The notes: generated from the letters alone by a model not told the origin. A stretch of 64,000 nucleotides of DNA from Kryptolebias marmoratus (GCF_001649575.2 NC_051433.1:20116932-20180931), one strand, 5' to 3'. Shown: positions 1 to 12,100, numbered from the stretch's first letter. Made by a program: numbers and translations.

Positions 1-129
1 ATTACACTAATACAACCCATCAAGTGCATTATTTATCTGCAGCTCTGCTTTTTCACACCTTACATACAGTCCACTCATGAGATTTATTAACACCACAAAT
101 GAGAGGATAAAAAGTATCAAAATAGACAC

Positions 130-135
130 TTTATT
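130..135 (-). terminator. gnrh2: gnrh2 polyadenylation signal (AATAAA)
   Basis: The minus strand reads AATAAA about 170 nt after the gnrh2 stop codon. I saw no other AATAAA on that strand between the stop and this point, so it is the likely poly(A) signal. Everything from 1 to 307 is then 3'UTR and flank; no other gene is visible there. Confidence 0.55.
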
Positions 136-307
136 TTGGGGGCATTGTATGTTCTATAATTGTTTGTCACAGAGAAAAAACAAAAAACAAAAAAAACGAA
201 CAAACAAAACAGCTCAATATTGAGGTTAACTGATTTACTGACAAAAATAACAAAAAAGAAGATGGTCACAGGTAAAAAACAAAATCAAATCAAATAAGAA
301 GCAGTGG

Positions 308-896
308 TCACTTTCTATTCTGGAGCTCTCTGGCCAAAGCATCCAGCTGTGAACAGAGAGGATTTACAGTTAGTTTTACATCGACCCGAAGCACATTTCT
401 AACACCATTCATAACATAATTCAGCTTTATATTTTCTTTTTATCCAGGATCTTTTAGGTTCTCTGCAAAAAATTCACAATGAAGTAGGCTATATGTATTT
501 TAACACTATAACAAATAGGTGGAAACTAGGGTTTAAATGGTTTTAAACAGAGTACAGTTTCTATTTGTTCACTTACAACAATGTCTCTCAGGATATTCCT
601 CCTCTGGGGTCTTAAGTAGCTGCATTCCCCTGGCTCACACAACTTAATATCCTCTGAAATCTAAAAGAAAAACAAACAAGCAAACAAAGAGAATCTTCAG
701 ACTCAACAAAAATTGCTCAGTGAATGACGAAATGACGCCCAAGCACAAAACGACCGATCCGAACCTCTGGCGCTCCATAGGAGTCCAGCTCCCGTTTGCC
801 TCCGGGGTACCAGCCATGGGACCAGTGCTGAGCGGAGGACAGCTGAGCCCCAACGTACAGGAGCAGCCCCAGCAACAAAATCAGCCGAGACATCAT
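308..896 (-). CDS. gnrh2: Progonadoliberin-2 (GnRH-II preprohormone), 3 coding exons
   Basis: Coding exons, in gene order, are 765-896, 577-660 and 308-346. They join in phase to 84 aa. The protein starts [10 protein letters not shown], a hydrophobic signal peptide of about 22 aa. Next comes the decapeptide [10 protein letters not shown], the invariant chicken-II GnRH, followed by GKR, which supplies the amidation glycine and the dibasic cleavage site. The GnRH-associated peptide follows, with the [14 protein letters not shown] region and the end [12 protein letters not shown]. The secreted, amidated peptide is made by midbrain neurons and acts on GnRH receptors. Known family genes have the same split: signal, hormone and start of the associated peptide in one exon, the rest in two. 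Two ATGs are adjacent (894-896 and 891-893) and either could be used. The exon-2 donor is the weak GTTCGG, but conserved residues continue across the junction. Exon 2 begins at 904 after a CAG acceptor. Confidence 0.96.
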
Positions 897-1165
897 ACTC
901 TCACCTGAAAGCAACCACACGCATTTAGCTTGATTAGAAACCTCAGTTATCCGCTCTCACCCACGCAAAAAAAAAAAAGGGATCTTTGGGTTTGAGTTTT
1001 CTCTGAGAAACAAATTCAGAATATAGTTAGTGTTTTTCTCCTAAAAATGGCAGGTCAAAATGAAAATACTTGCATGCAATCAACCCATTAAACATTGAGG
1101 AATGACAGCTTTTAGATCAGTTAGTTCCAGCTAAAGTAAACCTACCTATGAGGAAATGTCCTTAC

Positions 1166-1318
1166 CTTGGTTTCAGCTCTGAAAACTGATTATCAAGATC
1201 CTCCTTTAAGATCCTGCAGAAGCTTAAAGTTGACCCGTTGCTGAAGTTCTCAGTATCTCAGTGTTTCAAAAGGTACTTTTTCACTGTAGAGATTCCCCTC
1301 TCCCTTCTCTTTAATATA
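1166..1318 (-). promoter_or_regulatory. gnrh2: Candidate gnrh2 promoter and non-coding exon 1
   Basis: On the minus strand a TATA-like TATATTAA lies at 1311-1318. About 145 nt downstream is a strong donor, CCAAG/GTAAGG, with the exon ending at 1166. This fits a non-coding first exon of roughly 120 nt followed by an intron of about 260 nt to the coding exon acceptor at 904/905. Teleost gnrh genes usually have a non-coding first exon. The start site itself is inferred. Confidence 0.45.
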
Positions 1319-1695
1319 TGTAGCCCCCTCTCATTACACTCGCAGTATCTATTATCGCCTCTTTAATCTGAGAGGATGGGATCAGGAGGTCCAGGAGACC
1401 CGTCTGGTTCCAATTACCTCCTGCAAACAGTTCTGACACCTCCGAGTTGGTCATCTTCTGACACGGTTCAACCAAATTCCCTTCCAAACGCCGCCGGTCT
1501 GAGTAAATATTAGATCTGTACATCACAAGATCAGAGGGAGAATCTCAGAAGTGATCATTCTTGTTTTAAAAATTCCACTTCCAAATGAGACTAAATTGTG
1601 TGTACATCCTCTGAGCATGAAAATGCTAAAGGCACCCATTGTCTTCTTTTTTTTAAATTTTGCGTCAACATCTCATCACACAGTGTCCCTCTAAC

Positions 1696-1872
1696 CTGTC
1701 AGTGATGGGACACTCAGGGTCGTCTGATGACAGAGGGAACAAACACAGCGGGTTCCTGACCAGGTCATGAAGGGCGGCGGCCTCAATTAGAGGGGCAACG
1801 GTGTTTACGTTTGATAGATTCAGGATGCAGAGCCAGTTCTGCTCCCGGTGTGTCCGACTGCATGACATGAAG
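1696..1872 (-). other. Unrecognised exon-like open reading frame
   Basis: An open frame of 58 codons is bounded on the minus strand by an acceptor (AAACAG at its upstream end) and a donor (GACAG/GTTAGA). It contains LCILNLSNVNTVAPL and HDLVRNPLCLFPL. A further acceptor (TTACTCAG, exon from about 1503) keeps the frame and reaches a stop after about ten residues, so it could be the end of a small gene or of a decayed one. I do not recognise the family, and chance is a real possibility. Confidence 0.18.
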
Positions 1873-3240
1873 CTGTTTACTCAGCTAACCTGCCAGTTAG
1901 CACACAATAAGGTGAGGGCAAGGGAATGATCGAGCGCAAAAGACTGAGATTTGATATTAAGATGTGATATTTTCCCCAGTCTCAGACTTACCTGTCAGTA
2001 GAGGGAAAGATCATCATCATCATTCAGAGGTTGTTATTCTAAAACTTAAAGAAACATCTTATTTAGATTGAGAAGACTATTTATTTAATAATAAATGAAA
2101 CTCTCCCAGCTGTTAAAGAGGGAGTTATGTGGTTTAATTCCTTCTTCCTTTTAACGTCTCTGCTGTGACACAATTAACCTCAAACCAGCACGAGAAATCC
2201 AGTGACTGTGTCTCAAGATACCACATTAAATGTAGTTGAAATGAACAATTATTCAAAAAGCCAACTGTTTTAATAAAGTTCACTCATCATAATGTTGAGT
2301 TACATTTTCCTGCTGATCATCTCACAGCTGACAGAGACGATTTTCAAGATTTTGCACAGATTGAGAGATCTGATCTTCAAACATATATATTTATGACTCA
2401 CTTCTGTATGGAAGCTTATTTCTGCTTCTCTGAAGTAAAAACATATCGTCTTAGTCAAGATTACGAGTTATTATCTCAAAGCTGTGACTTAATTATGAGA
2501 TACTCTGGCGTAATTATTACTTAGAGGATCGTTTTTAAAATCAAAGTGGCCCAAATGGGCTCCCATACTTGTGAAAGGGCCATTTCTCAGTTAAAATAAA
2601 GGAGAATCTGGATGCTGTTTATTACAGGAACTTTAAATGTGGTGGACTCAGGTCTTTTGATGAGGTTTATTTAAAGTAATGAAGCAAAAACGGATTATTT
2701 ATTTACAGCTGATATTTGAAATGTTCGAAGCACAAATTCCCTGTAAGTCCTGTCAGGGAGAACGGCAGCAGAACACAGAGATGTTTCATTTAGATCAACT
2801 AAAATAACTCCAGTTGTGTTTAGTAATGTTTTTACTTTTCCTGCTAGAACAAGTAATTACAAGACACGCCACGTCATCTGCAAGAATAAGTTTAGGCAGC
2901 GTTAACTATGATAATTTATGGGTTTACTTCATAAATAACCTAAATCTGCAGGTCCTAACACTACTGAAGGAAAATAATTAGGTTTATATACTTTGTAATT
3001 CAGGTTGTAGAAAGTTAAACTACTAAACACCTTTACTTTACTAAATAATATCAAAGGACGAGGATCTAAACCGTATTAATCTGAGATTACTATCACATAG
3101 GGGCTTTAATGTTTCAAACCAAAACTAAAACTTACAGTAATCCTAAAAAGAACACACTTTGCTCACCTTTTCATAAAAAGTTTTGAATGTTTTCACCATG
3201 TATGGGAGGAAGGTTGGATGGAATGTATGGAAAGCTGTTT
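1873..3240. other. Intergenic DNA upstream of gnrh2, no gene seen
   Basis: AT-rich sequence without recognisable exons. Around 2440-2540 there are runs resembling a simple fish repeat built from 'attacgagttattatctc'-type words. Nothing else could be assigned. Confidence 0.4.
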
Positions 3241-3311
3241 GGAAAAAACAACCTGTTATGAAGGAAACCAATGCCAAACATTGGTTTCCTTCATAACAGG
3301 TTGTTTTTTCC
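3241..3311. repeat. Perfect foldback hairpin, 33-bp arms
   Basis: Positions 3241-3273 and 3279-3311 are exact reverse complements, separated by the 5-nt loop CCAAA. Pairing continues imperfectly outside the arms. The arms have no mismatch, unlike a typical microRNA precursor, which suggests a recent inverted duplication or a foldback insertion. It lies about 2 kb upstream of the proposed gnrh2 start site. Confidence 0.9.
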
Positions 3312-4116
3312 AGACTCAGATTTTCCTTTTAATTTTGAGCCATTTCGTATGAAGACATCAGTAGCTTTACTGCTGTTTTATGACTTCTGTTCTTATAGAA
3401 AATTGTTGGATGTAGGAAGTGTTTGTATTTTTTACGATTTTTTTTCCCCTGCTGGGTTTATGAGGCATTATGTGAAGGAAAGTGATGTCATTTCCCCTGT
3501 TTTATACTGCTATTTTACTTCATTTTTGAGAAATTTTCACATTTTTCCTATACATATTTTGAAAAAAAACTCTTTCAAATGTCTCTCAGTACATTTTATT
3601 TTCTATATTATTTTATTTCCAAATCCTACATCGACTTGAATGTGCATACAACAAATAATTATGATTTATGAACCTAAGGTGGGCTTGATGGTGACCGAGT
3701 TTATTTAGTTACATTCAGTCAATGTGAAAAATATGCTGCTTTTTAAACCAGCTTTTTATTTTTTGAACATGCAAGCAGCAGTGGAATCTGGAAACACAAA
3801 AGCCTTTTTTATACTCTGCTTTTGTTGTAAAGATCTGGAAAGTACTCAAATTAATTTCCATACTTTTCAAGCCCAGCCTGGAAACCTTCCTCAGGATCCC
3901 AAACCCAACAGATCCCACGTCCAGCAGCTTGTCTGACCTGTACAACGCTGACCTCTCGTGGCTGAGCTGCAGCTTTGATTCAGACGTGTGTTTGAGGAGA
4001 AATCTTCTCCGAACACATTTATAATTAAACTCTGGGCAGTTTCGAAAAGTCATTTTAACAGAGCAACTTTAATCGGCTTCTGCAGTACTGTCACATCCAG
4101 GAGGCCTATCATTTTG

Positions 4117-4575
4117 TTACCTCCGCCATGTTGGTCTGTCTGTCTGTAGACAAGATTACTCAAAAAGTTACAGATTTCCATGAAATTTTCAGGACACGCC
4201 AAACAGGGAACAACAGAAGAAATTTTGGTGGTGATCCGGTCAAAGGTCAACTCTGCAACCTGCCAAACTGCACCGCTGCTCACATCATGGGCCAAGGATG
4301 ATGCCTGCTGATTTCAGGGTCATGAGGTCAAAGGTCGAAGCCACCTGTCGCCTTGACCTTTGACCTTGTGAACTTGAAATCAACAGGCATGTTTGTTTGC
4401 CTGTTAGAAAGATTACATAAAAACTAATGAACGGATTTGGATGAAATCCTCAGGAAATGTTGGGGTTCTCACAAACAAACAAACAATTGATAACATTTTG
4501 ATGGCGATCCAGATCGCGCCATTTTTATTGACTCTATGTCTATGGCGGAGGTTTGTGTTCTTTGAGTGCTTCTAG
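4117..4575. repeat. Dispersed repeat carrying three DR1 motifs
   Basis: The block begins near ACCTCCGCCAT and ends with ATGGCGGAGGT followed by TGAGTGCTTCTAGTTT, giving an 11-bp inverted pair. This end sequence belongs to a repeat that I remember as common in fish; I cannot name its superfamily. Inside are three DR1-type sites: 4237-4249 (CGGTCAAAGGTCA), 4325-4337 (AGGTCAAAGGTCG) and 4354-4366 (minus-strand AGGTCAAAGGTCA). Confidence 0.6.
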
Positions 4576-7264
4576 TTTATTTTGCATGATTTTTGTACAT
4601 AAATTAACACAATTTGGCTACGTTTAGATTGTTATGGAGGATTGGATATTTGCCTGTGTAAGTGATGAAGGTCTTCAACATATTTTGTCGTTCACAGGAA
4701 ATCCGTTTGTTCTCCAGACCTGTGCTGTCCTGCTGAGGCTCGTCGGGGCGTGGGGAGATCATCATCAGGCAAACGGAGCCGCAAATCCAGAATAAACATT
4801 AAAAATACAGAGGACTCTTGGAAATCAGACCTAGTGCAATAAAAATAAATATTTACACATTTGTGCAAAAACAGGAATCTAATCAAATGCCAGAACCAGT
4901 TCATTTCTCAGCAATTTGTCAACACGGTTGTTGTTTTTTATTAAGTTGCATTCACATATTTACTGGAAACAAATTCAGGAAGAAAAAGTTAAAATCTCAA
5001 GCACTTTTATTAGGTTTAAACAATATCTTGCTTATAAAGGCCATTTGGCATTATATAATTATATATAATTTTATCATATATAATTATATATATATACATA
5101 TTTTCAAATGTTGAATAACAAAACACTAGAAATAAACTTAGGCGAATAAAAAAAAAAAAAAAGAAGGATTTGCTTAAGACAATTATACCAGATTAAAAAC
5201 GGGCAAAGTAAAACATCTAACACTTTTCAAAATGGTCCCGATACAGTTCTTAAAAAAAAAAAAGTGGGGGTGGGTGGAGGGCAGAAAAAAGGAAGCAAGG
5301 CGGTGGAAGAAATGACGTATAAATAACCTACAATATGTACAAAAGGAGTGTTAAGAGACGCCGGTGAATGGAGGTGGATGAAATGGTGAGAGGTCTCTGA
5401 TTCTGTTGGGTCGTTTCTAAAAGGATAAAGGGGGACGACTTTTATACATCTGCTCTCAGAAACCCACAACTGATTACTTGTCATGGACTTTTGTTCAGCT
5501 GATATTAGGAATAAATTAATCACAACATTAGTTTGATCCACACACTGAAAGGACGCCCCCGTGTGGAACTAAAGGGAATGTGGAGGAAAGGAGGACTGGT
5601 TTGCATTCGGGCCCTTCGATATGCCGCACGCTAAGACTTTGTTGTTGATTCCAGGTGAAAAGCTGGAAAACCGGAGGATCCCACCATGCTGTTGGGAGAA
5701 TTAATTGCTTTGGAAATCTACCAGTGAGGCACTTTTTCTTTTTTAGTTTGTTTGTTTGTTTTCAGCTTGATTCGTATCCTGATGGCTGGCACAGTGTTGT
5801 GTTTGGTTGAAAGAGTGACGTGACAGAAATCCCATAAAACGCGTAAAATTTTAAAACTGGCGGAGAAAAAAAAAAAAAATGAAGCTAAACATCTCCTCCC
5901 TCTGTCAAACAAAGGCCCAGGAAATGTAAAACGAAGAGCACGATGGCACTTGACAATGAAAGCGAGCACTTGTGATGCTTTTGGTAAGGAAAAAAGGAAA
6001 ACAACCTGATGCACACACAGTTTCAGTGATCGGTCGATTCAGTTATTTGCTACTTCACAGAGGACTCAACCTTCGATACCTGAAAGAGCTTCCAAACCCC
6101 ATCGGAGCCGTCTTTCTAACTTCACAACGTCACGCTGACCTTTTCTTTTATTTGGTTCTTTTAAGAGCTTTACTTATGGTGCAAATTTCTGCACGAGTGC
6201 TTGAACGAACATTCAACACCGACGCGATCCCCCCTCTCTCGTGATTCAGCATGAACCTTTTAAACGATGCTTACAAAAAAAACAGGGATTACTTTTGATT
6301 GTGCTCATTCCTTTTATAAAAGGGCAATAAATACGGGAGTGCTAGTTTAATGGAGATTGTGCACAAGAATGGAGGTGTTTAGTTAAAGTCTACAATGAAA
6401 TGAGACTGAAATGGCTGGAAAAATACCCTAGTTTTTTTTTTATAACAGGAGGCAGTTTTTCAATCAGTAACTTTAAACACCGTCAGTCATTTCCTGCGCT
6501 GACTGCGTTGAAGTTGGAAATGGGTCTTGCAGTGAAATGACATAATTGATCTTTTATTACAAACACTGCCTCAACGGTGACCTCGGCTGGAGTTAAATCA
6601 CTGCTGCTGAAGTGTCCATAGGACAGCCATAAAAAAAAAACAACAACAATCAAACAGAATGCACAAACATGGCAGGGCAAAAGGAGGTAAAAGCTTCTCT
6701 CCAAGGAGGTACAGACACAGTGATGAGGTGCTGATATCAAAAGAATAAGTGACAAAGTCCAAGCAGAAAAAAATAAATCCTCTAAACGGTCTAAGAAAAA
6801 AAACACTGATGTTCGTCTATAAAAGAGTAATGCTGGATATTTAGGATTTGTTGTTTTCTATACAATGTAACTTTTAGTTGTGGTTTGGCTCGTCATCGTG
6901 ATCGTCCTGGCTGCTGATACTGTAACAGACTTTAAAGGAGGAGTTTGATCATTTTCAAGTGGGTTTCTGAGTAAAGAGCTAATATCTAACCTGTTGCTAG
7001 TAGCTTCTCGAGCGACACAGTAGTTCAGCCAGGCGCCATTTTATGGATCTTTACATCAAATTTTGCACCATAAGGTCATTTAAATGTAATCCTTTAGTTT
7101 TTTACGACCTGCAGTGACATGTACGACTTCCCGAGCATCCATGGGTCACAATCCAGCAGGAATTTCATAACATTTCTGCCTAAATAATCATGTAACGTGA
7201 AACTGAGAGCAGTGCAATGAGTTAAATATTAACATTTGTATAAACTTCTGTGAATTTTTTTAGG
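4576..7264. other. No gene seen; possible distal ptpra 3'UTR or flank
   Basis: No coding exon or splice structure could be supported. There is an AT-only stretch at about 5053-5100 and several poly-A runs. The minus strand here is downstream of the ptpra stop, so part may be transcribed as a long 3'UTR. I could not fix a poly(A) site. Confidence 0.35.
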
Positions 7265-7380
7265 ATTGGAGCCATTTCAAGAGGGCAAAAATTCACTTTG
7301 GAAATGGGTTTGTTCACTCTTAGCTTGTCCAAATGAAGCCATTTCCAAAGTGAATTTTGACGTCCTTAAAGAGCTCCAAT
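7265..7380. repeat. Imperfect inverted repeat (hairpin MITE-like remnant)
   Basis: The arms at about 7265-7308 and 7337-7380 are reverse complements over roughly 43 bp. The inner 20 bp (AAAATTCACTTTGGAAATGG and its complement) is exact, and both outer ends read ATTGGAGC. A diverged relative of the left arm and its flank occurs at about 7730-7835 (ACTGGAGCTGTTTTAAGATG...CCACTTTG), so this is a repeat family rather than a unique hairpin. Confidence 0.7.
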
Positions 7381-7389
7381 CTCTGGGTC

Positions 7390-7560
7390 TCCGGCAGCTC
7401 GGTGGTCAGTCTTGTAATCCTGAGGCTACAGGTTTGAGCCCAAGCTGGATCAGGAGGGGCACGAGGCCTAAAACAATTGCCAAATTATTTGTGAGAGTTT
7501 TCTTGCTGTGGCGACGCCTGCAGAAGGCAGCAGCTGAGAGACAAACACAACCAAAGAGCT
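7390..7560 (+). repeat. tRNA-derived SINE (V-SINE/DANA-like)
   Basis: The start reads GCAGCTCGGTGGTCAGT, resembling a polymerase III A box. About 30 nt later is GGTTTGAGCCC, resembling a B box. The body and tail (TTGCTGTGGCGACGCCTGCAG, GCAGCTGAGAGAC) match the 3' portion I associate with fish tRNA-SINEs. It directly follows the inverted repeat at 7265-7380. Family assignment is from memory of the motif only. Confidence 0.5.
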
Positions 7561-9131
7561 CTGATCTTGAACTAATATTTAAACCATTACATCCATTTCA
7601 CATTACGTAATATGAAACTCCTGCCTGCTGTGACCCCCCAGATACTCTGGAAGTGCTACAGCTCGCTGCTGCAGCTATTTCCTGTGATTAATAACAAGAA
7701 AATGACATGTAAATAAGTGTGTACAGCTAAAATTGACAGCAGTGTAAAAGTTTATAAAAGAATTTTTGCATAAACTGCTATGAGATTGTTGAGACTGGAG
7801 CTGTTTTAAGATGACAACAATCCACTTTGTTCTTAGCTGCATTAAGACCAGCCATTAGCTCGTCACTCCTGTCAGACGTAAACTTCTTCTCTCCAAGCTG
7901 AGCTCGTTCAAGAGGCCATCCACAGCAGGTAAGATATCATTTATAGCCTTTATAACCCTCTTCAAAATGGGCGACCCATGTGTTTAAAACACAACTAAAA
8001 CAGTTTCGAAGAGGCTTCGAAACTACAGAGAAATCTATTATGTATTTTTAACTTTCCTGACTTCCTGCCATAGTCCAAAACTTGTCACTACCTCGTGAGG
8101 GCACCCTGGGCAGGTTTGTTGCTCAAAAAACGTCTCGACCCAGTTCGTAGCTTCTCCAACTCCGGAGCTGCACGAGCAGACTGAGCGAAGTACTTTGGCA
8201 CGAGGCGGAGCGCGACGTGAAAACACAGTGAGTCTGTTCTGCTCAAACACCCACACACCCATTAACTAAATGGCTCCTGCTCATTTAGTGTGTAGGTTGG
8301 TTGAGAAAACCTGAGATTGCGAGCTACATCACAGAGACTTTTTATTGTGTCGTTTTTGAACCCCTGGATAAAAAAAAAAAAAAAAAAGGTTAATATCTTG
8401 AATTTTTTGTTTGCCAGATAGATGAAACAGGGTTAGATACAGAAAAATGGCTTTTTGTTATTATGCGTGTGAATGTGGAGGAATGTTTGTTAGTGGGAAG
8501 CAGTCCGGGGGTTTGGTGGTGAACGCAGAAACTTCTCCTACCGCGCTTCGCTACAATGAGGCTCAGGCAAAGTCAAAAATATTTAAAATCTTTAAAGAAG
8601 AAGAAAAAGAAAGAAAAAAAAAGACCTTGATGCTTGATGTTGCACATTGTCCACCAAAAAACATTTGGTTTATATTCATATATATTTATATTTTTTTTAT
8701 ATATCTATGTATACCAACAAAATACATTACAGGTGCCACTTGAAAATGCAGCCAAATTTAAAACTGTGTCTGAACCCAAAGTAATAAAACGCATCACAGT
8801 AAAGATATTTACATTTTAGGGCGTGAAGTTGGAAAGTAAATAAAAGCGATGGGCTGTTATTAACATCATTACAAAATATTCAAGAAGGCATCTGAGTTAT
8901 TTTCTGTGTCCACCTGTGCTGGCCCGTCCTTCGGGCGCTGACTTCTGTTCCCTTTTCCTGCGGGGGCAGTTTTTATTTATCCCATCCTCGGATCAAGTAA
9001 AGAGTCTTTCTGAACAATCCACCAACCGGGTTGACATGCACCTCTCTCCGTGAGAATGTACGAGTGTGTTCTGGTATGAGCTTATGCTTGTAATATGTGT
9101 ATGAGGCCGTTCAGCCACCCTCAGAAGGTCC
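7561..9131. other. ptpra: Probable ptpra 3'UTR / downstream flank
   Basis: This lies immediately downstream of the ptpra stop codon on the minus strand. No exon of another gene was found. Part of it must be ptpra 3'UTR. Plus-strand TTTATT words (AATAAA on the gene strand), for example near 8970, are candidate poly(A) signals that cannot be ranked here. A repeat relative sits at about 7730-7835. Confidence 0.4.
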
Positions 9132-12100
9132 CTACTTGAAGTTGGCGTAGTCAGAAAAGGCATCGACGTATTCCTGGACCACTTTGTAGCAGAACTCGTA
9201 CTGCTCCTGAGGAGGAGGTGGGACAAACGGACACATCAGCTGGATTTCATTCAGTCACAGTTTCCACAGTTTCCAACTAAAATGCAAGCACTGCAGCCCT
9301 GCAACGTAGACGGTGCAGGGCTGGTAGTGGCAGCAAGCAAGGACAGAAACTCCCAGTGTACAGTTCACAAACAAACATGTAGAAGCAATATGGAAAACAT
9401 GTCGATAAATTTGTACATGTAATCTGCACAAATACAATAAAAACAAACAGGTCAAATGATGTTCAGTGTCTGTTAGACTGCCTGCTGAAGAAAAGTAGAT
9501 CTGAACTAACGTGGGTTAAATAATAAAAGTTAAGATAGTGCTAATAATTATTTACCGGAACAACAAATCTGATTTGTTTTAGTCACTCAAAGGTACCAAT
9601 CTAGCCCAACAAAAGCTAGAATAATCTAAAAATATAAAAGATAAAATGCTTAAAAAACGTCAACAACAAAATCTTTTGTTTCCTAAAGATAAATTAAAAA
9701 TGAAATAACAAGTAAAAGAAGAATAGCTGAGGTTTTTAAAGATAAGAGGAACATGAGAAATGCAGAAAGATAGATTTGGATTATTGCTCACTGTAGCCCC
9801 TAAAACTGCAGCAAAAACGCTCCAACATCTGCAAGCTGAATCAACAGCAACTGGGCTTCTTTTCTGATCTCCTTATCTGAGGAAAATTATCGGTTCAAAA
9901 AGCTTTCAAAGACAAAAAAACAAACAAAAAACAACTTTCTCATTTTAAAAAGCCTTCTCACTTCTCACTGTACCAGTGAAAGAGCTCTGACAACAGAAAG
10001 ATGAGTTCTTGTATTTTGACCATCAGACCTCTGGAAGTCACGTCAGCTTTATTTGTTTTTTACTTTCATTTGTTCTCACAACTCTGTAAAAAGCAGACTG
10101 TACAAATAAAAACAACTGTGCACCGCTCTACCAAAAACCTCATCATGCAGTAATACTACTGGAAGTTCAGCCTTCAGTCTCTTACCAGTGTCTGCACCAT
10201 GTGGGGTCTCTGTAGTCTGAGGCTCTTCACTGTCTGGAAGACATCCAGGATGCCTTCTGCCTTCACTCTCTCCAGAACCGTACTCAGCGCACAGAAGGTC
10301 CCTGTCCGTCCGGCACCAGCACTGCATTGAAGCATGGATAAATTACATATTTAGTTTAAACAACACCAAAAAAAAGAGCAGTTCTGAGACAGTTTTCTGT
10401 TTTGTTTAGTTCCCGTTACCTTTCCTCAGACACACAGCCCGACTCCAATTACTCCAACAACACAAAAATCAGCAGACTCATCTAAACGTTTAACAACGCG
10501 CTAACAAGCTGCTTAAGCAAGAGAAAAGTGAAAAGAAAAGCGAGTGTGTTTATGTTGAATGCGTCCACCTGCAGTGCACAGTGATGGGGTGGTTGCCGGA
10601 CTGTTGCTGCTGTTTCTGCACCGCGGCAATGATGTTGATCATGCCTTTCCCGTCTGTAGGGATGCCCACCTCCGGCCAGCCGTGGAAATGAAACTGACGC
10701 ACAGCTCGAGCCTTGCTTTCCTGGTCATCAGAGGCAAAAGTTAGTGACTGAAAGAGACTTTTAGTGTATTTGGTAAAATAATAATTGATAGTATTTATTT
10801 GATCTGGTAAACTATTAGGAGTCTCTGTATGTGGAGGATCTACTTAGCCCCATTCAATCAGGACAAACTGTTGACACAAACAGACACAAGGGGGAAAAAC
10901 TGCACTTCTAGTTGAAAAATGCCAAAATGCTATTTAAAAGCACATTTTGGAAGGACATCTATCTGACGAGCATGGCAGAAGTTTTGTTTTGAGGCCTTAA
11001 AGCAAGATGTTTGAGTGTAAGAAGCTTGTGTTTCAACAAATCCTTTCTCACCCTGGTGTTGGTGACCAGGAGGTCTCGCACTGTGTAACTCTCGTTCTCC
11101 TCCTCCCTTTTAAGCTCAATGGAGACGTCCCCATAGCTCACAGTCCCTTCACTGGGCCAATACTGAGCACACTTTTCCTAAAACAGAAAACACGATATGT
11201 GATCTTTACAGATGTTTTAATTGTTTTAATTAGTCCTTCTACCCACTGAAATAGACTCGTAATCATATTACAGGTCAGAAATACCAATAACCTAACTTTC
11301 ACATACATATACTAGCTGCATCCAATAAACTTGTTAAACTGTTTTGGCCAATTATTAATGAGATATCTAACACTGGTGTTTGTATTTGCACACACACACA
11401 CACACACACACCTGCCCTCTCTCCTCCAGCTCAGTGAGCATGACTATTGAGCAGCTTCTCCACTCCCAGATCATCCTCCAAAAGTCCTCTATGGTGTGCA
11501 GCAGGGGCCCCTGACTCACTATGTATGCATCTTTCTGCCGGTAGCCCTGTGACCAAACAGAGGAGAGAACAGGAAGTGCCAGATGGGAATGACTGAGTGA
11601 CGCAAATTAAACAAAGATGGGGGGGGGTAGCCAGCTCAAAACAACATATTGATTGCGTTCATCATTGAAACAAGATGGTCTTTTGTAAGATAAGACCTTT
11701 CTTTTTTTTTTTTTTAAACACTCACATCGATGAAGGAGGCGTTGACATAGTCAGTGTTTTCCTCTCCTCGTTTGACTGGAATGATCACTCTATTGAACTC
11801 ATCTGTTAGAAGCACAAAGAGCCCCGAATGATAAAAGCTTTGACACGAGAGCATGTGGAATTTCATTGTGTTCTTTATGACTTTTGGGCACAGTTGCATG
11901 AAGTGCCTGAAAAGCTGAATCGCTCACACGGAATGATCTGCAGCACTCTGTTCTTCTTCATGTTGACGGGCAGGTTGCCCGTTCTCATCTTGTCATTCTG
12001 AATCTTGATGGATGTGAGTTTCTGAAGATGACGGGATGACAACTTAGTTTTATTTGATGCTGCACAGCGACCCCAGTTATGGTCAGAGGTTTGAAAAGAG

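Noticed and set aside
3271..3639. 122-codon plus-strand frame
   Set aside because: Begins inside the perfect hairpin and is Phe/Tyr-rich from T-rich DNA; composition artefact.
7400..7475. Possible tRNA gene
   Set aside because: The A-box and B-box words are degenerate, no cloverleaf closes, and a SINE-type body follows.
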